A DNA stretch of 38,937 bases from Pseudomonadota bacterium (GTDB taxonomy: Bacteria; Pseudomonadota; Gammaproteobacteria; Burkholderiales; Rhodocyclaceae): positions 1 to 38,937 of the forward strand of contig JAKOZI010000153.1 in the NCBI GenBank assembly GCA_029780075.1. Reading direction: 5' to 3'. Positions 17,146 through 26,140 of the stretch are shown here, in pieces; the first letter of the stretch is position 1, and each line of letters begins with the position of its first letter. The translations under genes were made by a program, and so were the position numbers. Below the pieces are notes generated by a model that was given only the letters and a program-made list of their open reading frames with translations, was not told where the DNA came from and searched no databases.

Positions 17146-18102
17146 ATGACTTACCGTCTGCCCCCTCTCAACGCCCTGCGTGCCTTCGAAGCGGCGGCTC
17201 GCCACCTCAGTTTCAAGGACGCGGGCGAGGAACTGTCCGTGACGCCCACAGCCATCAGTCACCAGATCCGGGGCCTTGAGGAGTATCTGGGCTTTTACCT
17301 TTTCCGCCGACTGACGCGGGCGCTGGAACTGACGCGCGAGGGCCGGGCGATGTTGCCGAAAGTGCGTGAGGGTCTGGAGTGCTTTGCCGCGGCGATCGAG
17401 AGCACGCGACAGCACGATGCCGGCGGGCGCCTGCTGGTGACCTCGCCACCAGCGTTCGCCAACCGCTGGTTGATCCGCCACCTGCCTGCTTTCACTGCCG
17501 CTCATCCGGAGATACAACTGCACATGGCGGCGTCGCTGGACACCATCGATGCGCGCGATGTTTCCGGCGTATCGGGCCTGGAGGGGATCGACGTTCGTGA
17601 CGACGAAGCCGAGGTATTCATCCGTTTCGGCCACGGACAGTACGACGGTTGCCGTGTCGATCGGCTATTCGCTCCGGCCTATGCCGTGGTCTGCAGTCCA
17701 CGGCTGTTGTTGGGGATGCGACCGCTCAACGAACCCAGCGACCTGCGCCGACACAACCTTCTGCATGACGAATCGATCATGGAGTTGCTGGATCGCCCGA
17801 CCTGGGCCGAATGGCTGCAGGTGGCCGGGGTCAGCGGCATCAATCCGGACGCCGGAACGCATTTCAGCGATCCTGGACTGGTCCTTTCGGCAGCGATCGA
17901 CGGCGTGGGGGTGGCGATCGCCTCGAAGCCGCTGATCGAGGCCGAGGTCACGGCCGGACGCCTGGTGGTGCCTTTCGACATCGTCATCCGCCGCACACAG
18001 GCCTACTACCTGGTAGCGCCGGAAGCCATTGCTGACCGGCCGATCGTCAATGCCTTCCGTCGGTGGTTGTGTAGCGAGGCGGCGACCGTGGCCGAGGAAT
18101 AA
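17146..18102 (+). CDS. LysR-family transcriptional regulator, GcvA-like
   Basis: 318 residues. The N-terminal winged helix-turn-helix (about 5-65) begins MTYRLPPLNALRAFEAAARHLSF and continues DAGEELSVTPTAISHQIRGLEEYLG, the signature of the GcvA subgroup. The effector-binding domain fills residues about 95-305. GcvA itself controls the glycine cleavage operon, but this subgroup has many members with other targets, and no gcv genes are visible here. The gene diverges from the 59-residue ORF and converges on the phasin gene, so its target is not obvious from context. The start is set by the family N-terminus; there is no clear ribosome site. Confidence 0.9.
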   Translation: MTYRLPPLNALRAFEAAARHLSFKDAGEELSVTPTAISHQIRGLEEYLGFYLFRRLTRALELTREGRAMLPKVREGLECFAAAIESTRQHDAGGRLLVTSPPAFANRWLIRHLPAFTAAHPEIQLHMAASLDTIDARDVSGVSGLEGIDVRDDEAEVFIRFGHGQYDGCRVDRLFAPAYAVVCSPRLLLGMRPLNEPSDLRRHNLLHDESIMELLDRPTWAEWLQVAGVSGINPDAGTHFSDPGLVLSAAIDGVGVAIASKPLIEAEVTAGRLVVPFDIVIRRTQAYYLVAPEAIADRPIVNAFRRWLCSEAATVAEE

Positions 18103-18193
18103 CCCGGCGCCGGTCGCCCTTTTGCCACGTGGACCGATGTGCGCCGGGCCAGCCCTGTGGTGCGCTTCAGCCGGCGTGATGCCTGCTCGCTCG

Positions 18194-18212
18194 GAGGCCG
18201 CGGAGCGGCCTC
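18194..18212. terminator. Hairpin between convergent LysR-type and phasin genes
   Basis: GAGGCCGC (18194-18201) and GCGGCCTC (18205-18212) form a perfect 8-bp stem with a 3-nt loop in the 142-nt convergent gap. No T-tract follows on either strand, so it may be a bidirectional terminator of non-canonical type or just a stable hairpin. Confidence 0.4.
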
Positions 18213-18244
18213 GCATCGCCCTCCTTGCCCGCGGATGACGGTCG

Positions 18245-18748
18245 TCAGGCAGCGGTGGCCATCATCGGCGATACATCAGCCGCCGCCGGTTTCGCCTCCG
18301 GCTTGGCTGCCACCCTGGCCGCCGGCTTGCTCGATGGTTTGCTCAATGGTTTGGCGATCGGTTTGGTCTTGCCTCCGGCCAGGCTACGCACTTCGGCACT
18401 CAGTTGAATCACGCGCATGGTGAGCAGTTCGACATCGCGCTTGCTGGCCACGACAAGGAAATCCAGTGGCCGGATGAGGCGTTCCTTGACGAGTTCTTCT
18501 CCGCGCTGGAATTTGCCGCTGGCGCTGCTCAGCAACTCGGCCGATTTCTCCGCGATCTGCTGGCGCGCCTTGGGTTCGAAGGCCTTGCCCTGTTGTACCA
18601 GCGTTTCGACAGTCCGCGCACCGCTCTTGCAGGCCAGCGAATAGGCGCCAAGGCCAAAAAGCCAGAATTTGCGTGCAGATTCCAGCGGTTTTGTCAGCAA
18701 CTGCTCGTTGCCAACCCGATCGACCAACGCTGTGAGTGTCTTGCTCAT
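18245..18748 (-). CDS. Phasin / PHA granule-associated protein
   Basis: 167 residues from the ATG at 18748, which has AAAGGAG 7 nt upstream; the frame is open to 18826 but the extension has no ribosome site. The N-terminal two thirds form a helical phasin domain with ARKFWLFGLGAYSLACKSGARTVETLVQQGKAFEPKARQ, typical of the PhaI/PhaF group (TIGR01837 type). The C-terminus is a Lys/Pro/Ala repeat tail (KPLSKPSSKPAARVAAKPEAKPAAA), like the shortened histone-like tails of PhaF. It would coat polyhydroxyalkanoate granules and perhaps link them to the nucleoid. It is divergent from the WS/DGAT acyltransferase gene across a 302-nt gap holding a strong inverted repeat, suggesting both belong to carbon storage. 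Confidence 0.88.
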   Translation of the reverse strand: MSKTLTALVDRVGNEQLLTKPLESARKFWLFGLGAYSLACKSGARTVETLVQQGKAFEPKARQQIAEKSAELLSSASGKFQRGEELVKERLIRPLDFLVVASKRDVELLTMRVIQLSAEVRSLAGGKTKPIAKPLSKPSSKPAARVAAKPEAKPAAADVSPMMATAA

Positions 18749-18828
18749 TTGTTTCTCCTTTATCCGACTGAATCTGAAAGGTCTTGCGGCTGCTTGAACA
18801 GCCACCGAAAGCAAGTCTATCGACAAGC

Positions 18829-18870
18829 TCTAGAGGACACACACTAAAAGCCTGAGTGTTTTCCTCTAGA
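18829..18870. promoter_or_regulatory. Inverted repeat in the phasin-WS/DGAT divergent promoter region
   Basis: TCTAGAGGA-CAC-ACACT (18829-18845) faces AGTGT-TT-TCCTCTAGA (18855-18870). The outer 9 and inner 5 bases pair perfectly, with a 3/2-nt bulge. It lies 81 nt upstream of the phasin start and 180 nt upstream of the WS/DGAT start. This would suit an operator of a dimeric regulator or a structured leader. No regulator can be named. Confidence 0.45.
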
Positions 18871-19050
18871 ACGTCGCGCGCGCGATGCGGTATCCTTACA
18901 ACACTGTGGCAGCAGAGCCTGCGATCGTCGGCAATTCGAGTCGACTGCGCCGAGCATGCCGCATGCCCCGACAGGGTGCAGGGCAGTTCCCGGCGTGGGC
19001 GTGCAGGCGTCCGTTGGCAGCACAACACACGCAGGACGAAAGGAACGCGG

Positions 19051-20472
19051 ATGCACAAACTCTCCTTGCTGGACGTCGCTTTCTTCATCGCCGAGTCGGA
19101 AGCGAGCCCGAAGCACGTGGGTGGCCTGATGATCTGCAAGCGCCCGCCCAGATCGAAGCCTGGTTTTGCGGCCGATCTGTACCGGGAGTTTCTCACCTTC
19201 ACCGACGTTCAGGCGCCTTTCAACCGCTTGATTCACTTTTCGCTGACGACCATGCCCACCTGGCGGGACTGCGAGTCGGTTGACCTGCAGCAGCACGTGT
19301 TCTATCACAAGCTGCCGCGCGGCAAGAACGGACGGCCGGAACTGTACCGGCTGGTAGCGGACCTGCATCAGCCGATGCTCGACCGGTCGAGGCCGCTGTG
19401 GGAGATGCATGTCATCGATGGACTCAGCGAAGGGCGTTTTGCGGTATACGTCAAGACGCATCATGCCAGCGCCGACGGCGTGACCATGATGCGCTGGGCC
19501 GTCGATTCGCTGTCTCCGCGGGCCGACGATCTGGAACTGAAACCGATCTGGTCGGTCAGGCATGCGCTTGGCCACCGCAGCGAGAAGCGGCTCAACGAGA
19601 AAATGGCGCAGTCGCTGCTGGCCAACCTGGCTGGGGCCGGCAAGCGTGTGCTCGGGATTGGGCGGCTGGCGGCGATGCTGTTGCTGGAAAGCATCAAACT
19701 CACCAAGAATGCCATTTCGCTGCCCTTCGTGGCCGATGGCAATACGCCCTTGACCGGACAGGTCACGGCTGGCCGCCAGTTTGCGACGGCCAGCGTGAGC
19801 ATGGACAGGGTCAACCTGATACGTACCAGGACCCGGTCGACGCTGAACCATGTCGCGCTGACGTGCCTGGACGGCGCCTTGCGCCGCTACCTGCGCGACG
19901 AGGGCGTCGACCTGCAGCGGCCGATCACGATTCAGATGCCGGTCAACCTGCGCAAGGAGGGCGACCAGGGTGCCGGCAACAAGATCGGGATTATCCAGGT
20001 CGAACTTTCGCCGCCGACCGATGATCCCTATGTCCGCCTGCGCAACATCGGCTTCTCGCTGCGCAATGTGCGCACCATGATCGACAGTGTCGCTCCCGAG
20101 GCGATCGAGTCCTACACGCTGATTACCGGTGTGGTCGGACAACTCGCAGAAATGCTGAAGCTCAGCAACCACCTGCCGCCGACTGGCAACACGCTGGTCT
20201 CGAACGTGCCGGGTCCGCGTGAATCCCTCTATATCAAGGGCGCTCGCCTTGAGGAGCTGCATCCAATCAGTACCCTGCCGGCCGGCAACCTGCTCAACAT
20301 CACCTTGTTCAGCTACGCCGGGCAACTGTTCTTCGGTTTGATTGCGACTGACGAACTGCCGAATCTCGAGCGTTTGAGCGGCTACGTGGCCGAAGCGTTT
20401 ACCGAACTCGAGCAGTCCGTCCTCGACGCACACCAGCCCCCTATCCCTGGTCGGGAACCCCGTGAAACATGA
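19051..20472 (+). CDS. Wax ester synthase / acyl-CoA:diacylglycerol acyltransferase (WS/DGAT)
   Basis: 473 residues of the bacterial WS/DGAT family, which esterifies acyl-CoA with fatty alcohols or diacylglycerol to make wax esters or triacylglycerol at the inner membrane. The catalytic HHxxxDG is intact as HHASADG, with His137, His138 and Asp142. Other family features are MHKLSLLDVAFFIAES at the start, the RPLWEMHVIDGL block, the central MPVNLRKEGDQGAGNKIG and the NVPGPRE motif toward the C-terminus. The ATG at 19051 follows an AAAGGAAC site. The gene stands alone, divergent from the phasin gene, with a hairpin immediately downstream. Bacteria that store PHA sometimes also hold such enzymes, so a dual storage lipid capacity is inferred. 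Confidence 0.92.
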   Translation: MHKLSLLDVAFFIAESEASPKHVGGLMICKRPPRSKPGFAADLYREFLTFTDVQAPFNRLIHFSLTTMPTWRDCESVDLQQHVFYHKLPRGKNGRPELYRLVADLHQPMLDRSRPLWEMHVIDGLSEGRFAVYVKTHHASADGVTMMRWAVDSLSPRADDLELKPIWSVRHALGHRSEKRLNEKMAQSLLANLAGAGKRVLGIGRLAAMLLLESIKLTKNAISLPFVADGNTPLTGQVTAGRQFATASVSMDRVNLIRTRTRSTLNHVALTCLDGALRRYLRDEGVDLQRPITIQMPVNLRKEGDQGAGNKIGIIQVELSPPTDDPYVRLRNIGFSLRNVRTMIDSVAPEAIESYTLITGVVGQLAEMLKLSNHLPPTGNTLVSNVPGPRESLYIKGARLEELHPISTLPAGNLLNITLFSYAGQLFFGLIATDELPNLERLSGYVAEAFTELEQSVLDAHQPPIPGREPRET

Positions 20473-20474
20473 GC

Positions 20475-20503
20475 AAAAAAAGACCGGGCATTGCACCCGG
20501 TCT
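20475..20503 (-). terminator. Strong hairpin with minus-strand U-tract
   Basis: AGACCGGG (20481-20488) and CCCGGTCT (20496-20503) form a perfect 8-bp stem with a 7-nt loop. On the left it is bordered by seven A, which reads as a T-tract on the minus strand. It is therefore best read as a Rho-independent terminator for leftward transcription. It starts 3 nt after the WS/DGAT stop and may also slow transcription from that gene. Confidence 0.75.
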
Positions 20504-20878
20504 AATGCTCGGATTTCGTTTTTCCGCAGGGTTCGAGGCGACCCTGCTTGAACTTCCACTACGACGTCGGCACCCGTTCCATCGGCGCCAACCCGAGCAG
20601 GACACCCGCGACGAGGTGCCGTTTGTTACCTACCAGAAGAAAATGCCCATTGCCAAACGTCAAGCGATGGGCGAACAATACCTTGGGCCGACTCGGTCGT
20701 CCGTGCGCAATGTCACGGTCACGGTCACGGTCACGGTCAATGCGATGGATCGCGGCGCCGTCGGCTTTCCCGGGCGTGGACCTCGGCCAAAAGGAAGGGC
20801 AAAAGCGGTTAGCATGCCGGCCGTTGGGTGCCCAGGCACGAACCAACGGGCTACCCAAGCCGATTGACGAGAACCGGG
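20504..20878. other. Gap between WS/DGAT and rarA with no convincing gene
   Basis: 375 nt. Several frames are open on both strands (99 to 132 codons), but none has a recognisable motif or a good ribosome site. The stretch holds a small CAGGGT/ACCCTG hairpin near 20528-20547 and a hexamer tandem repeat. A minus-strand RNA ending at the terminator at 20475 could originate here. Confidence 0.4.
20713..20739 (+). repeat. Tandem hexamer TCACGG, 4.5 units
   Basis: Four exact TCACGG units at 20713-20736 plus TCA. It lies in non-coding DNA upstream of rarA. Simple repeats of this type can vary in copy number by slippage. Confidence 0.85.
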
Positions 20879-22195
20879 ATGTCTGACCTTTTTGCCGAGA
20901 GGCCTACGGACGCACCACTTGCCGAGCGGCTGCGGCCGAGAAGTTTGGCGGAAGTGATCGGACAGGAGCATCTGCTCGGTCCGGGAAAGCCGCTGGCGAT
21001 GGCATTCGCCTCGGGGCAGTTGCACAGCATGATCCTGTGGGGGCCGCCGGGGGTGGGCAAGACAACCCTGGCGCGCCTGATGGCGGATGCCTTTGCTGCC
21101 GATTTCATTGCCCTCTCGGCGGTCTTCTCCGGGGTCAAGGAGATCCGTGAGGCCGTGGCACGCGCCGAAATGACGCGCGCTCACCATGGCCGTCGAACGA
21201 TTCTCTTCGTCGATGAAGTGCATCGTTTCAACAAGGCCCAGCAGGACGCTTTTTTGCCTTATGTCGAGGCCGGGCTGCTGACTTTTGTCGGTGCGACGAC
21301 AGAAAACCCGTCTTTCGAGGTCAATTCGGCGCTGCTCTCGCGGGCATCGGTTTACGTGCTGCACCCGCTCTCGTCGGTAGAAATGGCGCGCCTCTTCGAA
21401 CGAGTTTGCGGGCAGATCCTGCCGGCCTTGAGCTTCGACGACGATGCGCGCGCGCGCCTGATTGGCCTTGCCGACGGCGACGCCCGGCGGCTGCTCAATC
21501 TCATCGAACAGATCGGCACGGCCACTGCGACAGCGCAGGTGCGCAGTGTCGACGGGGCTTTCATTGAGCGATCCCTGGCGCAGAGCCTGCGTCGCTTCGA
21601 CAAGGGCGGTGATGCCTTCCACGACCAGATTTCAGCTTTGCACAAGGCGGTTCGCGGATCCTCTCCGGATGCCGCGTTGTACTGGTTTTGCCGCATGCTT
21701 GACGGTGGCGCCGATCCACGTTATCTGGCGCGTCGCATCGTGCGCATGGCCTGGGAAGACATCGGCCTTGCCGACCCGCGGGCAGCACGGATCGCACTCG
21801 ACGCGGCCGAGACCTACGAACGTCTCGGCTCTCCCGAAGGCGAATTGGCACTTGCCGATGCAGTGTTGTACATGGCCATGGCCGCCAAGTCGAACGCGGC
21901 CTACCTCGCGTATAATGCCGCGCGGAGCTTCATCAGTGGTGATGGGTCGCGGCCCGTGCCGGTCCATCTGCGTAACGCGCCGACGCGGCTGATGAAAAAC
22001 CTGGGTTACGGGGCAAACTACCGCTACGCCCATGACGAGGCCGATGCCTATGCGGCCGGCGAGAACTATTTTCCGGAAGGCATGCCGGCGGTCGAGTGGT
22101 ATCGGCCGGTCGCGCGTGGCCTAGAAATCCGCATTGGCGAGAAACTGGCGCAGTTGCGTGAGCTCGATCGCCAGGCAAGGGACAAGAAGGACTAG
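20879..22195 (+). CDS. rarA: Replication-associated recombination protein A (MgsA-type AAA+ ATPase)
   Basis: 438 residues from the ATG at 20879 (the frame is open to 20828, but the family start is MSDLFAE). RarA is a clamp-loader-like AAA+ ATPase acting at stalled replication forks. Walker A GPPGVGKT is at residues 55-62 and Walker B ILFVDEVHRF at about 108-117, followed by the sensor-1 GATTENPSFEVN. The C-terminal RarA oligomerisation region includes SDRRYLARRIVRMAWEDIGLADPRA-like sequence and NLGYGANYRYAHD. The length is typical. It lies 48 nt upstream of serS, the arrangement found in many proteobacteria, and is probably co-transcribed with it. Confidence 0.95.
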   Translation: MSDLFAERPTDAPLAERLRPRSLAEVIGQEHLLGPGKPLAMAFASGQLHSMILWGPPGVGKTTLARLMADAFAADFIALSAVFSGVKEIREAVARAEMTRAHHGRRTILFVDEVHRFNKAQQDAFLPYVEAGLLTFVGATTENPSFEVNSALLSRASVYVLHPLSSVEMARLFERVCGQILPALSFDDDARARLIGLADGDARRLLNLIEQIGTATATAQVRSVDGAFIERSLAQSLRRFDKGGDAFHDQISALHKAVRGSSPDAALYWFCRMLDGGADPRYLARRIVRMAWEDIGLADPRAARIALDAAETYERLGSPEGELALADAVLYMAMAAKSNAAYLAYNAARSFISGDGSRPVPVHLRNAPTRLMKNLGYGANYRYAHDEADAYAAGENYFPEGMPAVEWYRPVARGLEIRIGEKLAQLRELDRQARDKKD

Positions 22196-22234
22196 GCGGC
22201 AGCTTGGCGGGGCGCCGCGAATTCGCCAAACTGA

Positions 22235-23527
<1,293 letters not shown>

Positions 23528-23645
23528 GCAAGGCGTGACCTGCTCCTTGTCCATCTTTGGCAGTGGTGGGGAATGACGCGGTGACGTCAGGGAGGCTTTT
23601 CACAAGGAAAATGTCGTCACCGTGCATGCTCCCGCCAGGTTGTGC

Positions 23646-23651
23646 TAATAT
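23646..23651 (+). promoter_or_regulatory. Candidate -10 box of tRNA-Ser
   Basis: TAATAT sits 11 nt upstream of the mature tRNA 5' end. A start point would fall just before the tRNA. The -35 region (around 23623-23628) is weak. Co-transcription with serS is also possible. Confidence 0.4.
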
Positions 23652-23662
23652 TTGCGCCCGTC

Positions 23663-23752
<90 letters not shown>

Positions 23753-23790
23753 GGACACTGGCAACAAACTGTCTGCACCTAAAACGAACA

Positions 23791-23822
23791 CCCCGCTCAA
23801 CGCCTTGTTTTGCGGGGTTTTT
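23791..23822 (+). terminator. Terminator of tRNA-Ser
   Basis: CCCCGC (23791-23796) and GCGGGG (23812-23817) form the core stem, followed by five T. The stem can be extended outward by AACGAA/TTCGTT. It lies 39 nt after the tRNA and inside the direct repeat. Confidence 0.8.
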
Positions 23823-23980
23823 CGTTTATAGCTCCTGACTTCGCCCACCCCACAAATGTCATGTCTGACGGATTTTGGCGTCTTACAGGCCGTTTCTCTC
23901 GAAACCTCCTGACTTCGGAAATTTAGTACGGATTTTTCAAGCTGTTGTTTTTGATTGAGATTTCAAGTGGTCTTGGCGGG

Positions 23981-24027
23981 TTTCGCGATGGCGTATGTTT
24001 TGGTTTGTGGGGTACGCCATCGCGAAA
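23981..24027. repeat. REP-like palindrome, copy 1
   Basis: TTTCGCGATGGCGTA (23981-23995) and TACGCCATCGCGAAA (24013-24027) are perfect 15-bp inverted arms around a 17-nt GT-rich loop. A diverged copy closes the second direct repeat. The form resembles repetitive extragenic palindromes. Confidence 0.8.
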
Positions 24028-24142
24028 TGTCTGGTTGGTGGGATGTGGGGAAAGGCCATTACCGGTGACTTTCCTGGAATTTCCCGCTGTGATCTGCGCG
24101 GAAACGGATCTAGGCAAGTTCACCGACCAGCCAAACCCATGC

Positions 24143-25381
24143 TCAAGCACTCGGATTTCGCCGCAGCTTGTCTCGCAGCCACGATGCAAGCCGTGAAGGG
24201 TGGAGGATGCGCCTGACAAGCTGTGTACTCGGGTGCTTCGGGGCAACCTGACACATCAGATCATAAGACCTCTGGGCCTGATCGCGGTCACCTTGGGCAT
24301 GAAAGTAACGCGCCACAATGCTGTGGAAGCCTAATACCTCAGAGATGTGGAAGCGCACGCGATCCGGGTAGAGCAGCTTGAGATCGAACTTCCCCGCAAA
24401 GATCTCAGCAATTTTTGCGGCCTCGCCGCGCTTCAGACATTCTTCTGCCCAGGCGATGCGGCCGAACAAATAGTCGGGAAAGCGATGCACAGTATCCTGC
24501 ATCACGCGTGCGGCCTCGGCATGCTCACCCATGTTGAAATAAGCGGCGTACAAGTAGTTGTGGAGCTGCGCGATTTCGGGATACTGCTCGATCAGCTCTT
24601 TCACGTCAGCCAAGGCCTGTCTTGGTCGTGGCTTTAGCACTTTTTCGTACAGCCCGTTGATCCGTTCCTGCACCTCAGCCGGAAGTCGGTCGAACGCAGC
24701 GTCGGGCATTGGTTCCTCGGTGATCTCGTAGCTATACAAGGTCACGGGCTCGGACGCTTCCTGCGCAGAGATCACCTCGGGGGTATCGACCGCCGTAACG
24801 AAGTGGAACCCCTTCGGACCCAGCCGTCGCGTCAGTGCTTCCAGGATGCGCTGAGACTGAGCCGGCGTGTCGTCAGGTCCGCTCACGTAAAGTGGCTTGC
24901 CTTCCTTGCCGTAGGTGTAGCGCACGGGACACGCGGTCGCCTCGGTGGTCCCGAAGAGCGCAGCGGCACCGGTGTAGTCGGGATGCGGTGCGAAGCCAAG
25001 ATCTCGGGCATAGGCGACGACGCCCTCCACGAGCTTGCGCAGGCAGCTTGGATGGATGTCTTCGAAGTCGAAGCGGTGGACGAATTCCGCAAATTGGTCT
25101 GGTGATACGACGCGATAAAAGGCATCCTTTACGCCCAGACAGTAGACGTCCACCAGAAAAGCGGCCAACGCCACGTCACCGTTAGGAAGCGCCCGGGCGA
25201 CTGCCGCCATACCAATACCCTTTTCAAAGAGGCTCTTGGCCACTACTGAAGCGTGGATCGGTCGTTGCGCCGCACTTGCCGCAGAGTTCGCCCCGCTACG
25301 GGTAGGCAACGGCCTCTTGCCACTTTGACCTTTGCGTTTCCTGGCGAGCTTTTTCTGCCAGCGCTGTTCGTCCAGGGTCAT
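24143..25381 (-). CDS. TPR-containing conserved hypothetical protein
   Basis: 412 residues from the ATG at 25381 (MTLDEQRWQKKLARKRKG); the frame is open to 25534, but the extension lacks a ribosome site. After a basic N-terminus, residues about 50-200 form a globular part with GDVALAAFLVDVYCLGVKDAFYRV and a region ending GKEGKPLYVSGPDDTP. The C-terminal half is helical with TPR-like repeats (ALADVKELIEQYPEIAQLHNYLYAAYFNMGEHAEAARVMQDTVHRFPDY). No catalytic motif was recognised, and no signal peptide or membrane helix. It is the only gene between the two 281-bp direct repeats and stands next to a restriction operon, so a stress or defence link is possible but unproven. Confidence 0.75.
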   Translation of the reverse strand: MTLDEQRWQKKLARKRKGQSGKRPLPTRSGANSAASAAQRPIHASVVAKSLFEKGIGMAAVARALPNGDVALAAFLVDVYCLGVKDAFYRVVSPDQFAEFVHRFDFEDIHPSCLRKLVEGVVAYARDLGFAPHPDYTGAAALFGTTEATACPVRYTYGKEGKPLYVSGPDDTPAQSQRILEALTRRLGPKGFHFVTAVDTPEVISAQEASEPVTLYSYEITEEPMPDAAFDRLPAEVQERINGLYEKVLKPRPRQALADVKELIEQYPEIAQLHNYLYAAYFNMGEHAEAARVMQDTVHRFPDYLFGRIAWAEECLKRGEAAKIAEIFAGKFDLKLLYPDRVRFHISEVLGFHSIVARYFHAQGDRDQAQRSYDLMCQVAPKHPSTQLVRRILHPSRLASWLRDKLRRNPSA

Positions 25382-25764
25382 CGTGATATCGCTCGCTGAC
25401 GATGTGCGTCTGAGGGAGTGGCCAAGCAACTGGTACTGGCCGTCATGGCACGACCGAACTTGTCCCATCCCCGGCGAAAAACATCGATATGGTTGCCTCG
25501 ATATCCATGGAAGCGATCTCGGGCGAGCCGGCAAGGATAGCCGTGATGGGCTCGAAATTGGTCACGCCCGTATTCTACCGGAGGGAACAGTCAATCAGTG
25601 AGCTTCGGCAAGCGAGGAAAACGCGTTGGCTACGGAGAATTGGTTGCCCGGTCCGTTTCCATGGGAAGTTCTGATACCCGGAAGACGGATTCGTAGGGAA
25701 TCGTAACTGGCTATTTTTATAAGAACAAATGCCCATCCGCACCAACTGTTCACATTCCTTGTTG
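25382..25764. other. Intergenic stretch upstream of the TPR gene
   Basis: 383 nt between the TPR gene start and the second direct repeat. Frames of 60-90 codons exist but none has a ribosome site or known motif. The promoter of the leftward TPR gene should be here; the AT-rich patch at 25702-25730 is the likeliest region. The 22 bases before the repeat vaguely resemble the T-arm/acceptor end of the tRNA-Ser gene, which could mark a decayed tRNA copy. Confidence 0.4.
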
Positions 25765-26045
25765 CCGCCAGGACACCGGCTGCAAACTGTCTGCACCAAA
25801 AACGAACACCCCGCTCAACGCCTTGTTTTGCGGGGTTTTTCGTTTATACCTCCTGACTTCGCCACCCCCACAAATGTCATATCTGACCGATTTTGGCGTC
25901 TTACGGGCCGTTTCTCTCGAAACCTCCTGACTTCGGAAATTTAGTACGGATTTTTCAAGCTGTTGTTTTTGCTTGGATTATTTAGAGGATCGGCGGGTTT
26001 CGCGTTGGCGTATGCTTTGGTTTCGTGGGGTATGCCATCGCGAAA
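25765..26045 (+). repeat. 281-bp direct repeat, copy 2
   Basis: Second copy of the sequence at 23747-24027, starting with CCGCCA and ending with a palindrome whose arms (from 25998 and to 26045) carry two mismatches. It contains its own terminator and lies 95 nt upstream of hsdR, separating the TPR gene from the restriction operon. Confidence 0.88.
25809..25840 (+). terminator. Terminator inside repeat copy 2
   Basis: CCCCGC (25809-25814) and GCGGGG (25830-25835) followed by five T, the same hairpin as downstream of tRNA-Ser. No plus-strand gene directly precedes it. Confidence 0.7.
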
Positions 26046-26140
26046 AGAGGCTCATCTGGTGCGCTCTTGTAGTGCGATAATGACTGCCGCACAACAACAA
26101 AAATCGCCGAAATCATGCAGATACCAGAGCTTGGCGGCCA

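Noticed and set aside
20713..20739. CRISPR-like repeat
   Set aside because: Units are six bases and contiguous with no spacers; no array or cas gene is present in the window.
23923..24246. 107-codon minus-strand frame across the repeat end
   Set aside because: It spans the palindrome and the boundary of the direct repeat and lacks a ribosome site; its start lies inside the TPR gene's C-terminal coding region.
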